Made by a program: the position numbers and the translations under genes. A stretch of DNA of 64,000 nt from assembly GCA_965224095.1 (NCBI GenBank), contig OZ245039.1, positions 2,356,001 to 2,420,000 on the forward strand. The letters run 5' to 3'. Below, one piece after another: positions 1 through 8,839 of the stretch; the first letter of the stretch is position 1, and each line of letters begins with the position of its first letter. The DNA is from JBPEWY01 sp965224095. Its GTDB lineage: Bacteria; Bacteroidota; Bacteroidia; Flavobacteriales; Flavobacteriaceae. The notes below the pieces were generated by a model, which worked only from the letters and a program-made list of their open reading frames with translations, was not told the origin of the DNA and did no database searches.

Positions 1-1
1 T

Positions 2-2311
2 ATGAGTGATCCCACTTCTTTAGGCCAGCCAGATACATACGGTGGAACATACTGGATCAACCCTCAATGCGGTACTCCAACTCAAAGTAATGACTACTGT
101 GGTGTACACACGAATTCAGGTGTATTAAACTACTGGTTTTACTTACTGGTAGTTGGCGGTTCAGGAACCAATGATATTGGCAACAGTTTTAATGTATCTT
201 CAATTGGGATGGCAAAAGCTGCTAATATTGCCTATAGACTGGAAAGTGTTTATTTATCTGCTAATTCCACTTATGCAGATGCACGCGCCCAGGGAATTCA
301 GGCAGCCACCGATTTATATGGAGCCGATTCACCCGAAGTAATTTCAACTACTAACGCCTGGCATGCTGTAGGAATTGGAGGAGCCTACTCTATTCCAAGC
401 TGTTCTTCAACCGTAAATAGTTTTCCATATAATGAAGGCTTTGAAAGCGGACTGGGAGCATGGTTACAGGGAAGTAGTGATGATATGGACTGGACCCGCG
501 ATTCTTCAGGAACTCCTTCGTCCGGAACAGGGCCTTCTGCTGCGGTTGAAGGAAGTTATTATATGTATACCGAAGCTTCTTCACCAAACTATCCTTCTAA
601 GACAGCTATTCTAGAAGGGCCTTGCTTTGATCTTTCAGGTGTATCTAATGCTACGATAACTTTCCAATATCATATGTATGGTGCCAGTATGGGAACTTTA
701 AAATTAGAAGCCCGTGAAGATGGATCTTCCACCTGGACAACCATCTGGTCTAAAACAGGCGATCAGGGAAATTCATGGCAACAAGCCGAGATTAGCCTTG
801 CCGCCTATACCAACGTTCAATTAAGATTCCATAATACCACGGGATCGAGTTATACCGGTGATGCTACAATCGATGATATTGCCGTTACTGCTGGGGCAGG
901 CGCTGATACGGAAGCACCTACAGCCCCAACAAATCTAACCGCTTCGGGAACTACACAGACTACGACGAATTTGTCCTGGACAGCCTCAACCGATAATGTA
1001 GGAGTAACGGGATACGATATCTATCAGGGAGCAACACTGTTAGGAACAGTTACCGGAACCAGCGAACCTATTACGGGTCTTACTGCGGGAACTACCTATA
1101 CCTTTAGTGTTCGTGCAAAAGATGCCGCAGGAAATGTTTCCGCAGCCAGCAATACGGTTACCGTAACAACATTGTCTTCCGGCGGAGGCTGCACCGGTGG
1201 AATTACGTCTTACCCTTATAATGAAGGTTTTGAAAACACTTTAGGGGCATGGACGCAGTCTTCGGCCGATGATTTAGACTGGACCGTGGATGCCAGCGGA
1301 ACACCATCGTCAAATACAGGTCCTTCCAGTGCAACGGAAGGTACGTACTATATATATGTGGAAGCTTCCGGAGACGGAACGGGATATCCCAATAAACAGG
1401 CAATTCTTAACTCTCCCTGTTTTGATCTAAGTGCCGAAACCCAGGCAAGCTTCTCATTTAAATATCATATGTATGGTGCATCCGATATGGGAACTATTGC
1501 CCTGGAAGCGAGTACGGATAACGGAGCTAACTGGACGAGTATTTGGAGTGAATCGGGAAATAAAGGAGATTCATGGCAAACCGCCAATATAGATCTGGCG
1601 AGCTATACGGGAGGAACGGTACAACTCCGGTTTAACAGAATAACGGGAAGCACCTGGCAGGCAGACATTGCACTTGATGCGATTGCCTTATCCACTTCCG
1701 GAGGAGGATCTGGTTGTTCAAATGTTAGTTTATCAATTACATTTGATAATTATCCTGAAGAAACCAGTTGGGAGATTAAGAACAGCTCCGGCACCGTAGT
1801 AGCCTCCGGTGGCACTTACGGATCCGAACCAGATGGATCTACCTTAAATATAGCTGTAGGATGCTTGCCAGCGGGTTGTTATGATCTGATTTTCTATGAT
1901 ACCTACGGTGATGGTATGTGTTGTAATTATGGGAATGGTTCATATACACTTACTAATACAGATAGTGGTTCTACGCTGGCAACCGGAGGGTCGTTTACGA
2001 GCTCACAAACCACAAACTTCTGTTTAACATCACCTACGGCTGTACCACAAACATTTGTAACGCAACAGGAATCAACCGAAGGTAATCTGAGCACCCGATT
2101 ATACCCGAATCCCGTAAATGGAGATATTCTGCGTATAAGGACCACCATGGAAAATGTTATCTACTCCATTAGTAATGTTATGGGACAACAGGTGGCTAAA
2201 GGCCATTTAAAGGATAATGAAATTCAGGTGGGTAATTTGGTAAGCGGTGTATACACAATAAGGCTAACCAATGAAAGATTGACAATTATTAAAAAGTTTA
2301 TAAAAGAGTGA
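2..2311 (+). CDS. Secreted M4 (thermolysin-family) metalloprotease with MAM/FN3 modules and T9SS tail, 5' truncated
   Basis: The visible 769 residues start inside the C-terminal domain of an M4 neutral protease. The segment GVHTNSGVLNYWFYLL contains the conserved active-site-region His of the family, and TTNAWHAVGIG closes the domain near residue 125. The HExxH zinc helix would lie upstream of the window. Next come a MAM-like jelly-roll module (about 143-298), an FN3 domain (about 302-392), a second MAM-like module (about 405-570), a Cys-rich module containing DGMCCNYGNGSY (about 575-680), and a type IX secretion sorting domain (about 695-769) with YPNPVNG and a basic end. The protein is inferred to be exported by T9SS and to degrade extracellular protein. 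The two MAM-like modules are clearly related, so one is a duplication. The gene is followed by a strong terminator. Partial only because the window starts here. Confidence 0.9.
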   Translation: MSDPTSLGQPDTYGGTYWINPQCGTPTQSNDYCGVHTNSGVLNYWFYLLVVGGSGTNDIGNSFNVSSIGMAKAANIAYRLESVYLSANSTYADARAQGIQAATDLYGADSPEVISTTNAWHAVGIGGAYSIPSCSSTVNSFPYNEGFESGLGAWLQGSSDDMDWTRDSSGTPSSGTGPSAAVEGSYYMYTEASSPNYPSKTAILEGPCFDLSGVSNATITFQYHMYGASMGTLKLEAREDGSSTWTTIWSKTGDQGNSWQQAEISLAAYTNVQLRFHNTTGSSYTGDATIDDIAVTAGAGADTEAPTAPTNLTASGTTQTTTNLSWTASTDNVGVTGYDIYQGATLLGTVTGTSEPITGLTAGTTYTFSVRAKDAAGNVSAASNTVTVTTLSSGGGCTGGITSYPYNEGFENTLGAWTQSSADDLDWTVDASGTPSSNTGPSSATEGTYYIYVEASGDGTGYPNKQAILNSPCFDLSAETQASFSFKYHMYGASDMGTIALEASTDNGANWTSIWSESGNKGDSWQTANIDLASYTGGTVQLRFNRITGSTWQADIALDAIALSTSGGGSGCSNVSLSITFDNYPEETSWEIKNSSGTVVASGGTYGSEPDGSTLNIAVGCLPAGCYDLIFYDTYGDGMCCNYGNGSYTLTNTDSGSTLATGGSFTSSQTTNFCLTSPTAVPQTFVTQQESTEGNLSTRLYPNPVNGDILRIRTTMENVIYSISNVMGQQVAKGHLKDNEIQVGNLVSGVYTIRLTNERLTIIKKFIKE

Positions 2312-2345
2312 TCCACTAATTAATTAACACTAACATCTAACTATG

Positions 2346-2375
2346 AAAAAGCCTCTTTTTAAAGAGGCTTTTTTT
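2346..2375. terminator. Bidirectional rho-independent terminator
   Basis: The hairpin AAGCCTCTT / AAGAGGCTT has A-rich and T-rich flanks on both sides. It sits between the convergent protease gene and exonuclease gene, so it can end both transcripts. Confidence 0.85.
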
Positions 2376-3087
2376 ATACATGAAGAATTTCATTTTCCTC
2401 AAGAAGAGGCTCGTATTTGAATTTCAATAAAATTTGAGCTATGGCTACCACATCTTTTTCACAGTAATTAATAATTGTATCTATATCTTCATCCTTGTAA
2501 AAAACATCCCGTACCATACTTCCGTCTATGTCGTCTTTCGGAGATTTAATTTGTAAAATATGTGTTAGAAGCTTTAAAGAAGTGAAGTGCTTATAATCTC
2601 CAAACTTCCACAATTCCATAGTATCCAAATGGGGGACTTCCCAGGGTTTTTTTCCAAAGAGCTCAAGTTTTGAAGGAAGCTTTATTCCGTTTATAATCAT
2701 TCGGCGGGCGATATACGGAAAATCAAATTCTTTACCGTTGTGTGCACAAAGTAAGTAATGAGGTTTATTAAAATGCGTATCCAACAGAGATTTAAAATCG
2801 CCCAGAATTTTTGGTTCGGAGCCATAAAAAGAAGTAACCCGGAAATTTCTTCGATCTCCTTTCAAAACAAAATAGCCTACGGAAATACAAATAATTTTTC
2901 CAAATTCTGCCCAAATACCGGCTCTTTCATAAAATTCTTGTGGAGTGAACTCATCTTTACGCTGATATCGGGATTTTTGTTCCCAAAGTTCTTGGGTGGA
3001 TGGATCAAGATGTTCGAAGTCCGGTTTTTCAGGTACGGTTTCAATATCCAAAAAAAGGATATAATCTAAATTAATTTTTTGAAGCAT
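2374..3087 (-). CDS. PolB-like 3'-5' exonuclease (DEDD superfamily)
   Basis: The 237-residue product belongs to the predicted 3'-5' exonuclease family related to the proofreading domain of DNA polymerase B (PF10108-like). Motif I is FLDIETVPE near residue 12, with the catalytic Asp and Glu. Motif II lies in LCAHNGKEFDFPYIARRM near residue 115. Motif III is NYCEKDV near residue 207. No polymerase domain is attached. It is expected to hydrolyse nucleic-acid 3' ends with two metal ions; the cellular role is not known. It is a lone gene on the minus strand, closed by the shared hairpin on its left. The ATG at 3087 fits the domain start. Confidence 0.85.
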   Translation of the reverse strand: MLQKINLDYILFLDIETVPEKPDFEHLDPSTQELWEQKSRYQRKDEFTPQEFYERAGIWAEFGKIICISVGYFVLKGDRRNFRVTSFYGSEPKILGDFKSLLDTHFNKPHYLLCAHNGKEFDFPYIARRMIINGIKLPSKLELFGKKPWEVPHLDTMELWKFGDYKHFTSLKLLTHILQIKSPKDDIDGSMVRDVFYKDEDIDTIINYCEKDVVAIAQILLKFKYEPLLEENEILHV

Positions 3088-3223
3088 GATTAAAACATTT
3101 AATAGGCCTTATCCGGATATACCGGTAGGTTGCTGGAAAATGAGACTTACCTTTTAAAATATTTCTTGCTGTTAAGAAAAGTTGTAAACTTAAAGATAGT
3201 GATTTTAGTAAGATTTTAAACAC

Positions 3224-3250
3224 AAAAAACCACCCTATTAGGATGGTTTT
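3224..3250 (-). terminator. Rho-independent terminator
   Basis: On the minus strand the stem AACCATCCT / AGGGTGGTT (one G-U pair) is followed by a run of T. It lies about 25 bp beyond the stop of the peroxidase-like gene and ends that transcript. Confidence 0.75.
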
Positions 3251-3273
3251 AGCAATTAGTTTTTTATAAATAA

Positions 3274-3831
3274 TTATACGCTAACCTTGAATGTTCCTGC
3301 TTCTACTTTTGGAAAATCCACTTCGGTTTCGGCAATATGGTTTACGTAATTGGTAAGGGTATTGGCCACGACATTCAATACAATTTCAAGAATATCGCCA
3401 TCCGTATATCCGGCATCTTTTACCTTTTGAATATCTTCATTGCTTACCACCCCTCTGTTTACGGTAACTTTTTTGGCAAATTGTAAACCAGTTTGAGTTT
3501 TGTAATCTTCAGCAAGACCTTGCCTGTTTTGCTCTGTTTGTTCGTCGGTAAGGCCGTTCATTTTCCCAATAGCAGTGTGGGCGGAAAGGCAATAATTGCA
3601 CTCATTTTCTTCGGCAATGGCCAGGGCTAGTTGCTCTCTGAATTTATTACTGAAGTTTCCACCTCCGTTAATCTCTCCTAAAGACAAATAAGCCTTTAAA
3701 GTAGCTGGTGAATTTCCAAATACTTTAATAAGATTCGGAATAAAACCAAGTTTATTTTCTACGGCGTTAAAAAGTTCTTTAGCGGTTCCTCCTGTAGTTT
3801 CAGGATTTAAAGTTTTAATTCTTGTTGACAT
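3274..3831 (-). CDS. Carboxymuconolactone decarboxylase (AhpD-fold) family protein
   Basis: The 185-residue protein has the AhpD fold. ECNYCLSAHTAIG near residue 77 carries the redox CxxC pair and the following His that act in alkylhydroperoxidase activity. Known relatives are small peroxidase-related or reducing-partner proteins. Here there is no aromatic-degradation context, so a peroxidase-like or thiol role is more likely than a true decarboxylase. It starts 23 bp after a microprotein gene, which in turn follows an AraC regulator on the same strand, so the three are probably linked in regulation. A terminator follows. Confidence 0.85.
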   Translation of the reverse strand: MSTRIKTLNPETTGGTAKELFNAVENKLGFIPNLIKVFGNSPATLKAYLSLGEINGGGNFSNKFREQLALAIAEENECNYCLSAHTAIGKMNGLTDEQTEQNRQGLAEDYKTQTGLQFAKKVTVNRGVVSNEDIQKVKDAGYTDGDILEIVLNVVANTLTNYVNHIAETEVDFPKVEAGTFKVSV

Positions 3832-3854
3832 AATTCTTTATTATTTATTAATGA

Positions 3855-3944
3855 TTACTTGTTTTTACTGCTGTTATTTTCACAGGATTCTTCGTACACC
3901 TGATACCCCCAACAGTTGGGACATTCTATACTGATGTTTTTCAT
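3855..3944 (-). CDS. 29-residue Cys-rich microprotein (CPNCWGYQ)
   Basis: This very short reading frame runs from the ATG at 3944 to the TAA at 3855-3857. It begins MKNISIECPNCWGYQ and has a third Cys near residue 21. The CPxC pair with an aromatic neighbour looks like a zinc-ribbon knuckle or a redox pair. It lies 23 bp before the AhpD-fold gene and 112 bp after the AraC gene, all on the minus strand. I recall similar tiny CPNCWG proteins in other Flavobacteriaceae, but that is from memory. The function is unknown; a metal-binding or redox helper of the adjacent peroxidase-like protein is an inference. Confidence 0.6.
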   Translation of the reverse strand: MKNISIECPNCWGYQVYEESCENNSSKNK

Positions 3945-4056
3945 AGTGATAAAAGATTTTTTATTAAACCTCTTTTTATTTTACAAGACAAAACTAAAGT
4001 ATAGTGGCAGGGGAGGAAATGGACAAAAGTTCCCTATGCTTGCACAAAAGTTCTGT

Positions 4057-4920
4057 TTAGGAGTTTTTGTGTTTGTTTTTAAAGGAAAGAGGCGATTCTA
4101 AAACGGCTTTTGTAAAAAAACGAGAAAAATAAGCCGGATCGCTAAACCCCAGATCGAAGGCAATTTGCTTAACGGTTTTCGAAGAGTACAGAAGTTGCCG
4201 TTTGGCTTCCAGAATAATACGATTCTTAATGAGCTCACTGGGCTTGGGAGCCCCGATTCTTTGAAGGTGCTTTGTAAGAGATTTTGGCGAAACACCCAAT
4301 CGGCTGGCATATTCACTTACACTGTGGAATTTTTTGAAATGGGTGGCTATTAAGGTGTTAAAACCCCTGTAAAGGTCGGTTTCAGTGTCAGTTACCGTTG
4401 TTGAAAATGTCTTTTTTTTAATGCGTACTGCTCTAATAATAAATTGCTTTAAGTAGGATTGTAGCAAGTCATAATGTCCGGTATTAGGATGCTCAAATTC
4501 ATCTACCATGAGTTGCATTATTGTTTTGAGATGATACGAATCGTCTTCTGAAGGAGCTACAAAAGGCGTTTCATGAACATTGTTAAATAAAATTCCGTTA
4601 CAGGATATTTCTTTGTCATGGGTTTCAATACAATAGAAATCCTGAATAAAGCTCAGGCGATATGCACTTTTAATAGACTCGGATTCAATAGAAAGTATTT
4701 GCCCGGGAGTAAGAAAAAAAAGAACTTCACCGTTAAATGAGTACGATTTAAAATCAATATTATAAGCTCCCATACCTTCTTTAATCCAATAAATGTTATA
4801 CGAATTAATCCGTCTAGGAGTGTTAATTATACAGGCAGAATCAAATTCAATTAACTGTAGGGCAAACGCATCCGGTTGCCGTTCGTCAATACAATATGTT
4901 TTTATTTCCCGAAGAGCCAT
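4057..4920 (-). CDS. AraC-family transcriptional regulator
   Basis: The 287-residue product has an N-terminal cupin-like sensing domain (about 20-150) and a C-terminal double helix-turn-helix (about 190-285). The second recognition region is KQIAFDLGFSDPAYFSRFF, typical of AraC proteins. I use the ATG at 4920 because the open frame further upstream overlaps the MGMT gene and encodes nothing recognisable. It begins 31 bp after the MGMT stop, so it may be read from the heme operon. It may control the microprotein and AhpD-fold genes just downstream. The ligand is not predictable. Confidence 0.85.
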   Translation of the reverse strand: MALREIKTYCIDERQPDAFALQLIEFDSACIINTPRRINSYNIYWIKEGMGAYNIDFKSYSFNGEVLFFLTPGQILSIESESIKSAYRLSFIQDFYCIETHDKEISCNGILFNNVHETPFVAPSEDDSYHLKTIMQLMVDEFEHPNTGHYDLLQSYLKQFIIRAVRIKKKTFSTTVTDTETDLYRGFNTLIATHFKKFHSVSEYASRLGVSPKSLTKHLQRIGAPKPSELIKNRIILEAKRQLLYSSKTVKQIAFDLGFSDPAYFSRFFTKAVLESPLSFKNKHKNS

Positions 4921-4951
4921 GGTGTTATTAGTTGGGAAGATGGCAGAAAGA

Positions 4952-5434
4952 TTACAAAGAAGTAAAAAGAGATTGCTGAGCCGGAGGATTTTCATGGTCG
5001 AGCAACCATTTTTTTCTCCATAACCCGCCGGCATATCCGGTAAGTGAACCATCGCTTCCAATAACGCGATGGCAAGGAATTACAATCCATAAAGGATTTT
5101 TCCCATTGGCAGCAGCTACAGCCCGAATTGCTTTCACATCACCTAGCTTTTCAGAAAGTTTAAGATACGAAACGGTGGTTCCATAGGGTATTTTGAGGAG
5201 TTCATCCCACACGCTTTTTTGAAAATCGGTTCCTTCGGGAGCCAGTGCAAGATTAAATTGTTTACGTTCTCCTTGAAAATATTCATTGAGTTGGTAAACC
5301 GCATCTTCCAGTACTGCCGGAATAACGGTAGAGGCAATTACTTCCTGATCCAGTACGGTAATGCTTAGCAACCCTTTTTCATTTCCGGTTATTTTGGCGG
5401 TTCCTACGGGAGTTTTAATAAAAGCGGTTTCCAT
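4952..5434 (-). CDS. ogt: Methylated-DNA--protein-cysteine methyltransferase (MGMT)
   Basis: This 160-residue suicide enzyme transfers the alkyl group from O6-alkylguanine (and O4-alkylthymine) to its own Cys. The active site IPCHRVIGSDG is near residue 118. A helix-turn-helix-like DNA-binding segment precedes it (VSYLKLSEKLGDVKAIRAVAAA in the family pattern). The length matches Ogt, without an Ada regulatory domain. It starts 5 bp after the CNNM gene and so is part of the same operon. An AraC gene follows, but the two are separate proteins and not an Ada fusion. Confidence 0.93.
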   Translation of the reverse strand: METAFIKTPVGTAKITGNEKGLLSITVLDQEVIASTVIPAVLEDAVYQLNEYFQGERKQFNLALAPEGTDFQKSVWDELLKIPYGTTVSYLKLSEKLGDVKAIRAVAAANGKNPLWIVIPCHRVIGSDGSLTGYAGGLWRKKWLLDHENPPAQQSLFTSL

Positions 5435-5439
5435 AAATA

Positions 5440-6528
5440 TTAATCGTCTTCTTTTTTCTCTTCCAGAATTCCCAGCTTTCTGGCTCGGGCCTCCCAGTTT
5501 TTTCTGGCAAGTACCTGTAAATCCTCTACCCCGTCACTTTCATCCATTATTTCGAGCCCCAGTAAGGTTTCAATAACGTCTTCCATAGTGGCCAGACCAC
5601 TTACCGACCCAAACTCATCTACTACCAAAGCCATATGGTTTTTACTGTCGATAAGCATTTCAAATAATTGGGGAACCGGTACGTTGCGTTCCACGAGGAT
5701 AGCGCTTCGCTTTATTTCCAAGAGCTTTTTATCGCCATTTCCGTTCACAAGCTCCTGGAGAATTTCATCTTTTAGAACCAATCCCGTAACATCATCTCTG
5801 GTTTCATGGTATACCGGAATCCTTGAAAAACGCAGGTTTTTATGAGAATCAAAATATTCCTGAACGGTCATATCCTCAGGGGCCATCTGCACGACGGTTT
5901 TAGGCGTCATAACATGTTTGGCTAATACTTCATCAAACTTGATCAGGTTTTTAATAACCTTACTTTCCGACTCCTGAAAAACGCCTTCTTCCTGAGCTAT
6001 ATCAGCCATAGCTGTAAAATCTTCCCTGCTTAAAACACTTCCGTGATGCCCTTTTTTACCAATGAGTTTGGTAAACAATTGTAAAACCCATAAAACCCCG
6101 GTGTACTTAAGAATTAAAACCATTCCCTTTAAGGTTTTAGCTGTAAAATTGGCCAATTGTTTCCAATAGGTGGCACCTATGGTTTTTGGAATAATCTCGG
6201 AAGCAACCAATATCAGAAAAGTCATAATTGCCGATACCACTCCTACGGTATTTATGCCAAACAACTCTACCTTATACGGAAGTTTTTCAGCCTGGATACC
6301 AACCATCATCGCACCAACAGTATGCGCAATGGTATTTAGTGTAAGAATGGCAATTAATGGTTTATCTACATCCTTTTTAAGATCTTCCAGCGTATGAGCA
6401 TATGCCTTTCCCTCTTGTTTTTTTACATTGACAAACGTGGGGGTAACGCTTAACAATACAGCTTCCAGAATGGAACATAAAAAAGAAAAGAAAATAGAAA
6501 GTGTTGCCCAAAAAATGAGTGCGCCCAT
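5440..6528 (-). CDS. CNNM/CorC-type membrane protein with paired CBS domains
   Basis: The 362-residue protein has an N-terminal DUF21 (CNNM) membrane domain with about four hydrophobic segments (residues 1-150). A pair of CBS domains follows (about 200-325), including the characteristic VPVPQLFEMLIDSKNHMALVVDEFG stretch in the second CBS. Relatives are Mg2+ or divalent-cation transporters; the old name is hemolysin family. The C-terminal CorC_HlyC domain found in many relatives is missing, so the protein ends soon after CBS2. It lies 24 bp after hemB and 5 bp before MGMT. The substrate is inferred only from the family. Confidence 0.88.
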   Translation of the reverse strand: MGALIFWATLSIFFSFLCSILEAVLLSVTPTFVNVKKQEGKAYAHTLEDLKKDVDKPLIAILTLNTIAHTVGAMMVGIQAEKLPYKVELFGINTVGVVSAIMTFLILVASEIIPKTIGATYWKQLANFTAKTLKGMVLILKYTGVLWVLQLFTKLIGKKGHHGSVLSREDFTAMADIAQEEGVFQESESKVIKNLIKFDEVLAKHVMTPKTVVQMAPEDMTVQEYFDSHKNLRFSRIPVYHETRDDVTGLVLKDEILQELVNGNGDKKLLEIKRSAILVERNVPVPQLFEMLIDSKNHMALVVDEFGSVSGLATMEDVIETLLGLEIMDESDGVEDLQVLARKNWEARARKLGILEEKKEDD

Positions 6529-6552
6529 AGGATGTTTTGTTTGCCGATGAAA

Positions 6553-7542
6553 TTACGAAATTAATTTAACAACATCCTTTGCGAAATACGATGCAATAAT
6601 ATCGGCTCCAGCCCTTTTAATAGCTGTGATTTGTTCCATCATAACGGCATCGTGATCCAGCCACCCTTTTTGGGAAGCGGCTTTTATCATGGCATATTCT
6701 CCACTAACCTGGTATACAGCCAGCGGAACATCAACGATATTCTTTATTTCCCTAACAATATCCAGATAAGCAAGTCCGGGTTTTACCATAACAATATCAG
6801 CTCCTTCATTGATATCCATTTGTGTTTCTCTGATGGCTTCAATCCTATTTGCCGGGTCCATTTGATATGTTTTTTTATCTTTTGGGATATCAGTCAAGTT
6901 TACGGGAGCAGAGTCTAATGCATCGCGAAAAGGACCGTAAAAGGCCGAAGCGTACTTAGCCGAATAGCTCATAATCCCTGTGTTGTGGAATCCTTCGTCT
7001 TCCAATAATGATCGGATTTCAAAAATACGCCCGTCCATCATATCGCTTGGCGCCACAAAATCGGCCCCTGCTCTGGCATGACTCAGTGCCATTTCCGCCA
7101 AAACGGCGTTGGTATCGTCATTTAATATTTGTCCGTCAGCTATTATACCATCGTGCCCGTAAGAGGAAAAAGGATCTAAGGCCACGTCAGTCATAACCAA
7201 CATATCCGGAACCGCATTTTTAATGGTTTTAATAGCTCTTTGCATCAGCCCTTCGGGATTTAAAGCTTCAGATCCGGTATTGTTTTTTAAAGCATCGTTT
7301 ACTTTTACGAATACCAAAACCGATTTTAGGCCCATATCCCATAAAAGCTTTACTTCCTTTTGGATGTTGTCAAGACTTAATCGATAATACCCCGGCATGG
7401 ATGCTATTTCGTCTTTTATTCCATTGCCTTCAACAACAAAAAGAGGAACGAGAAAATCATCCGGATTAATAACGGTTTCCCGAACCATACTTCTTATGGC
7501 TTGGCTGGTTCGCAACCTTCGGTTTCTTCTTAAAGGATACAT
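6553..7542 (-). CDS. hemB: Porphobilinogen synthase (delta-aminolevulinic acid dehydratase)
   Basis: The 329-residue enzyme condenses two 5-aminolevulinates into porphobilinogen. Schiff-base Lys regions are visible in DIVMVKPGLAYLD and in the more N-terminal SYSAKYASAFYGPFR segment. The metal-site segment reads DVALDPFSSYGHDG, so the three zinc Cys of the animal/yeast type are absent. This is the Mg2+/non-zinc class. It lies 26 bp after hemF in the heme operon. Length and start (ATG at 7542) match the family. Confidence 0.95.
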   Translation of the reverse strand: MYPLRRNRRLRTSQAIRSMVRETVINPDDFLVPLFVVEGNGIKDEIASMPGYYRLSLDNIQKEVKLLWDMGLKSVLVFVKVNDALKNNTGSEALNPEGLMQRAIKTIKNAVPDMLVMTDVALDPFSSYGHDGIIADGQILNDDTNAVLAEMALSHARAGADFVAPSDMMDGRIFEIRSLLEDEGFHNTGIMSYSAKYASAFYGPFRDALDSAPVNLTDIPKDKKTYQMDPANRIEAIRETQMDINEGADIVMVKPGLAYLDIVREIKNIVDVPLAVYQVSGEYAMIKAASQKGWLDHDAVMMEQITAIKRAGADIIASYFAKDVVKLIS

Positions 7543-7568
7543 ATGTAATGAGTTCTAATATTATACTT

Positions 7569-8477
7569 TTATTTTTTTGCCCAATCAACGGGATTTTGTA
7601 ACACCTGAATGAGTTTTTCCTCCGGACTTCCTTTTACAGGTGTATGGTTATATACCCATTGTACATGGGGAGGAAGACTCATTAATATACTCTCAATACG
7701 TCCGTTTGTTTTTAGCCCGAAAAGAGTTCCTTTGTCATGAACCAGGTTAAATTCTACATATCTTCCACGACGTATTTCCTGCCAGTTTCTATGGTGCTTT
7801 AAATAGGGAGTGTCTTTGCGCCTCTCAACAATGGGAAGATAAGCATCCAGGAAGCTATTGCCTACATCGGTTACGAAGTCATACCAGTTTTCCATCGTCA
7901 TACGTTCAGTTACTTTGCAATAGTCAAAGAAAAGCCCTCCAATACCCCTGGCTTCTTCACGGTGCGTATTGTAAAAATACGAATCACATTGTTTTTTATA
8001 CTCTTTATAAAATTGTGGATGGTGTTTGTCGCATGCCGCTTTGCACACTTCATGGAAATGACGGGCGTCTTCCTCAAAAAGATAATACGGGGTTAGATCC
8101 AGCCCTCCGCCAAACCATTGATCTACAATCTGCCCGGCTTTGTCGTACATTTCAAAATAACGCCAATTGGCATGAACCGTTGGAACAAACGGATTTTTAG
8201 GATGAATAACAAGGCTAAGACCACAGGCAAAGAAATCAACATCTCCCACTTTAAAATAAGCCTGCATACTGGGAGGTAAAGGGCCGTGAACAGCCGAAAT
8301 ATTTACACCTCCCTTTTCAAAGACCGAGCCGTTTTCTATAACCCGGGTTTTTCCGCCTCCACCCTCTTTCCTTTCCCAAAGATCTTCCTGAAAAACCGCC
8401 GAACCATCTATAGCTTCCAGTTGTCCAGTAATGTGGTTTTGCAAATTCTGAATATAAGTATAAAACCGGGTTTTCAT
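7569..8477 (-). CDS. hemF: Oxygen-dependent coproporphyrinogen III oxidase
   Basis: The enzyme oxidatively decarboxylates coproporphyrinogen III to protoporphyrinogen IX using O2. Family signatures include the segment WFGGGLDLTPYYLFEEDARHFH (about 120-140) and the region around FFDYCKVTERMTMENW. The 302-residue length is normal. I choose the ATG at 8477, six bases past the preceding stop; a frame open to a TTG three codons upstream is less likely. The presence of the O2-dependent enzyme indicates aerobic life. Member of the minus-strand heme operon. Confidence 0.95.
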   Translation of the reverse strand: MKTRFYTYIQNLQNHITGQLEAIDGSAVFQEDLWERKEGGGGKTRVIENGSVFEKGGVNISAVHGPLPPSMQAYFKVGDVDFFACGLSLVIHPKNPFVPTVHANWRYFEMYDKAGQIVDQWFGGGLDLTPYYLFEEDARHFHEVCKAACDKHHPQFYKEYKKQCDSYFYNTHREEARGIGGLFFDYCKVTERMTMENWYDFVTDVGNSFLDAYLPIVERRKDTPYLKHHRNWQEIRRGRYVEFNLVHDKGTLFGLKTNGRIESILMSLPPHVQWVYNHTPVKGSPEEKLIQVLQNPVDWAKK

Positions 8478-8482
8478 AGAGA

Positions 8483-8827
8483 TCAAATCAAGTTTTTATT
8501 GCTGTAGGTAGCTTTGTCAAATTCCTGTACGTTTGAGGAAATAAAAGAAGCATGAGGAAACATATTTTTGAGAGTTCCCACCAGGGTATCTGAGAGTTTT
8601 CTTTTTTGCTCCGAAGTACGTCCTTCCAGAATGTGCGAGAATACATGAATGAAATTTTCCTGACCATGCCCTGCAATATAAGTATCAAAAGAACGCAACC
8701 GCACTTTAATATCGCCTTCAACAAATAAATTAGTGCTGTAAGCTGCTCTGGAGACCTCCCGGAGAATTACTTCTGGTTTTTCCGTTTCCAAAATACCTTT
8801 GGAACAATCAATTATAAGATGTGGCAT
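8483..8827 (-). CDS. 5-carboxymethyl-2-hydroxymuconate isomerase (CHMI) family protein
   Basis: This 114-residue protein is of the tautomerase-superfamily type, with Pro1 available after Met removal (MPHLIIDCSKGI), as in HpaF/CHMI enzymes. The true CHMI acts in homoprotocatechuate breakdown. No other gene of that pathway is in the window and this gene is embedded in the heme operon, between an unknown gene and hemF, with only a few bases on either side. Its real substrate is therefore uncertain. Translational coupling to hemF (stop at 8483-8485, hemF ATG at 8477) is likely. Confidence 0.8.
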   Translation of the reverse strand: MPHLIIDCSKGILETEKPEVILREVSRAAYSTNLFVEGDIKVRLRSFDTYIAGHGQENFIHVFSHILEGRTSEQKRKLSDTLVGTLKNMFPHASFISSNVQEFDKATYSNKNLI

Positions 8828-8839
8828 ACATATATTACA

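Noticed and set aside
1203..1403. Antisense reading frames inside the protease and many other genes
   Set aside because: They lie wholly within well-supported genes, show no protein-like features and are frame shadows.
4921..5061. Longer AraC-type frame reaching into the MGMT gene
   Set aside because: The extra residues are the MGMT C-terminal codons in another frame; the ATG at 4920 is sufficient.
4952..5434. MGMT plus downstream AraC as a split Ada protein
   Set aside because: The AraC protein has its own sensing domain and no Ada metal-binding Cys; the genes are independent.
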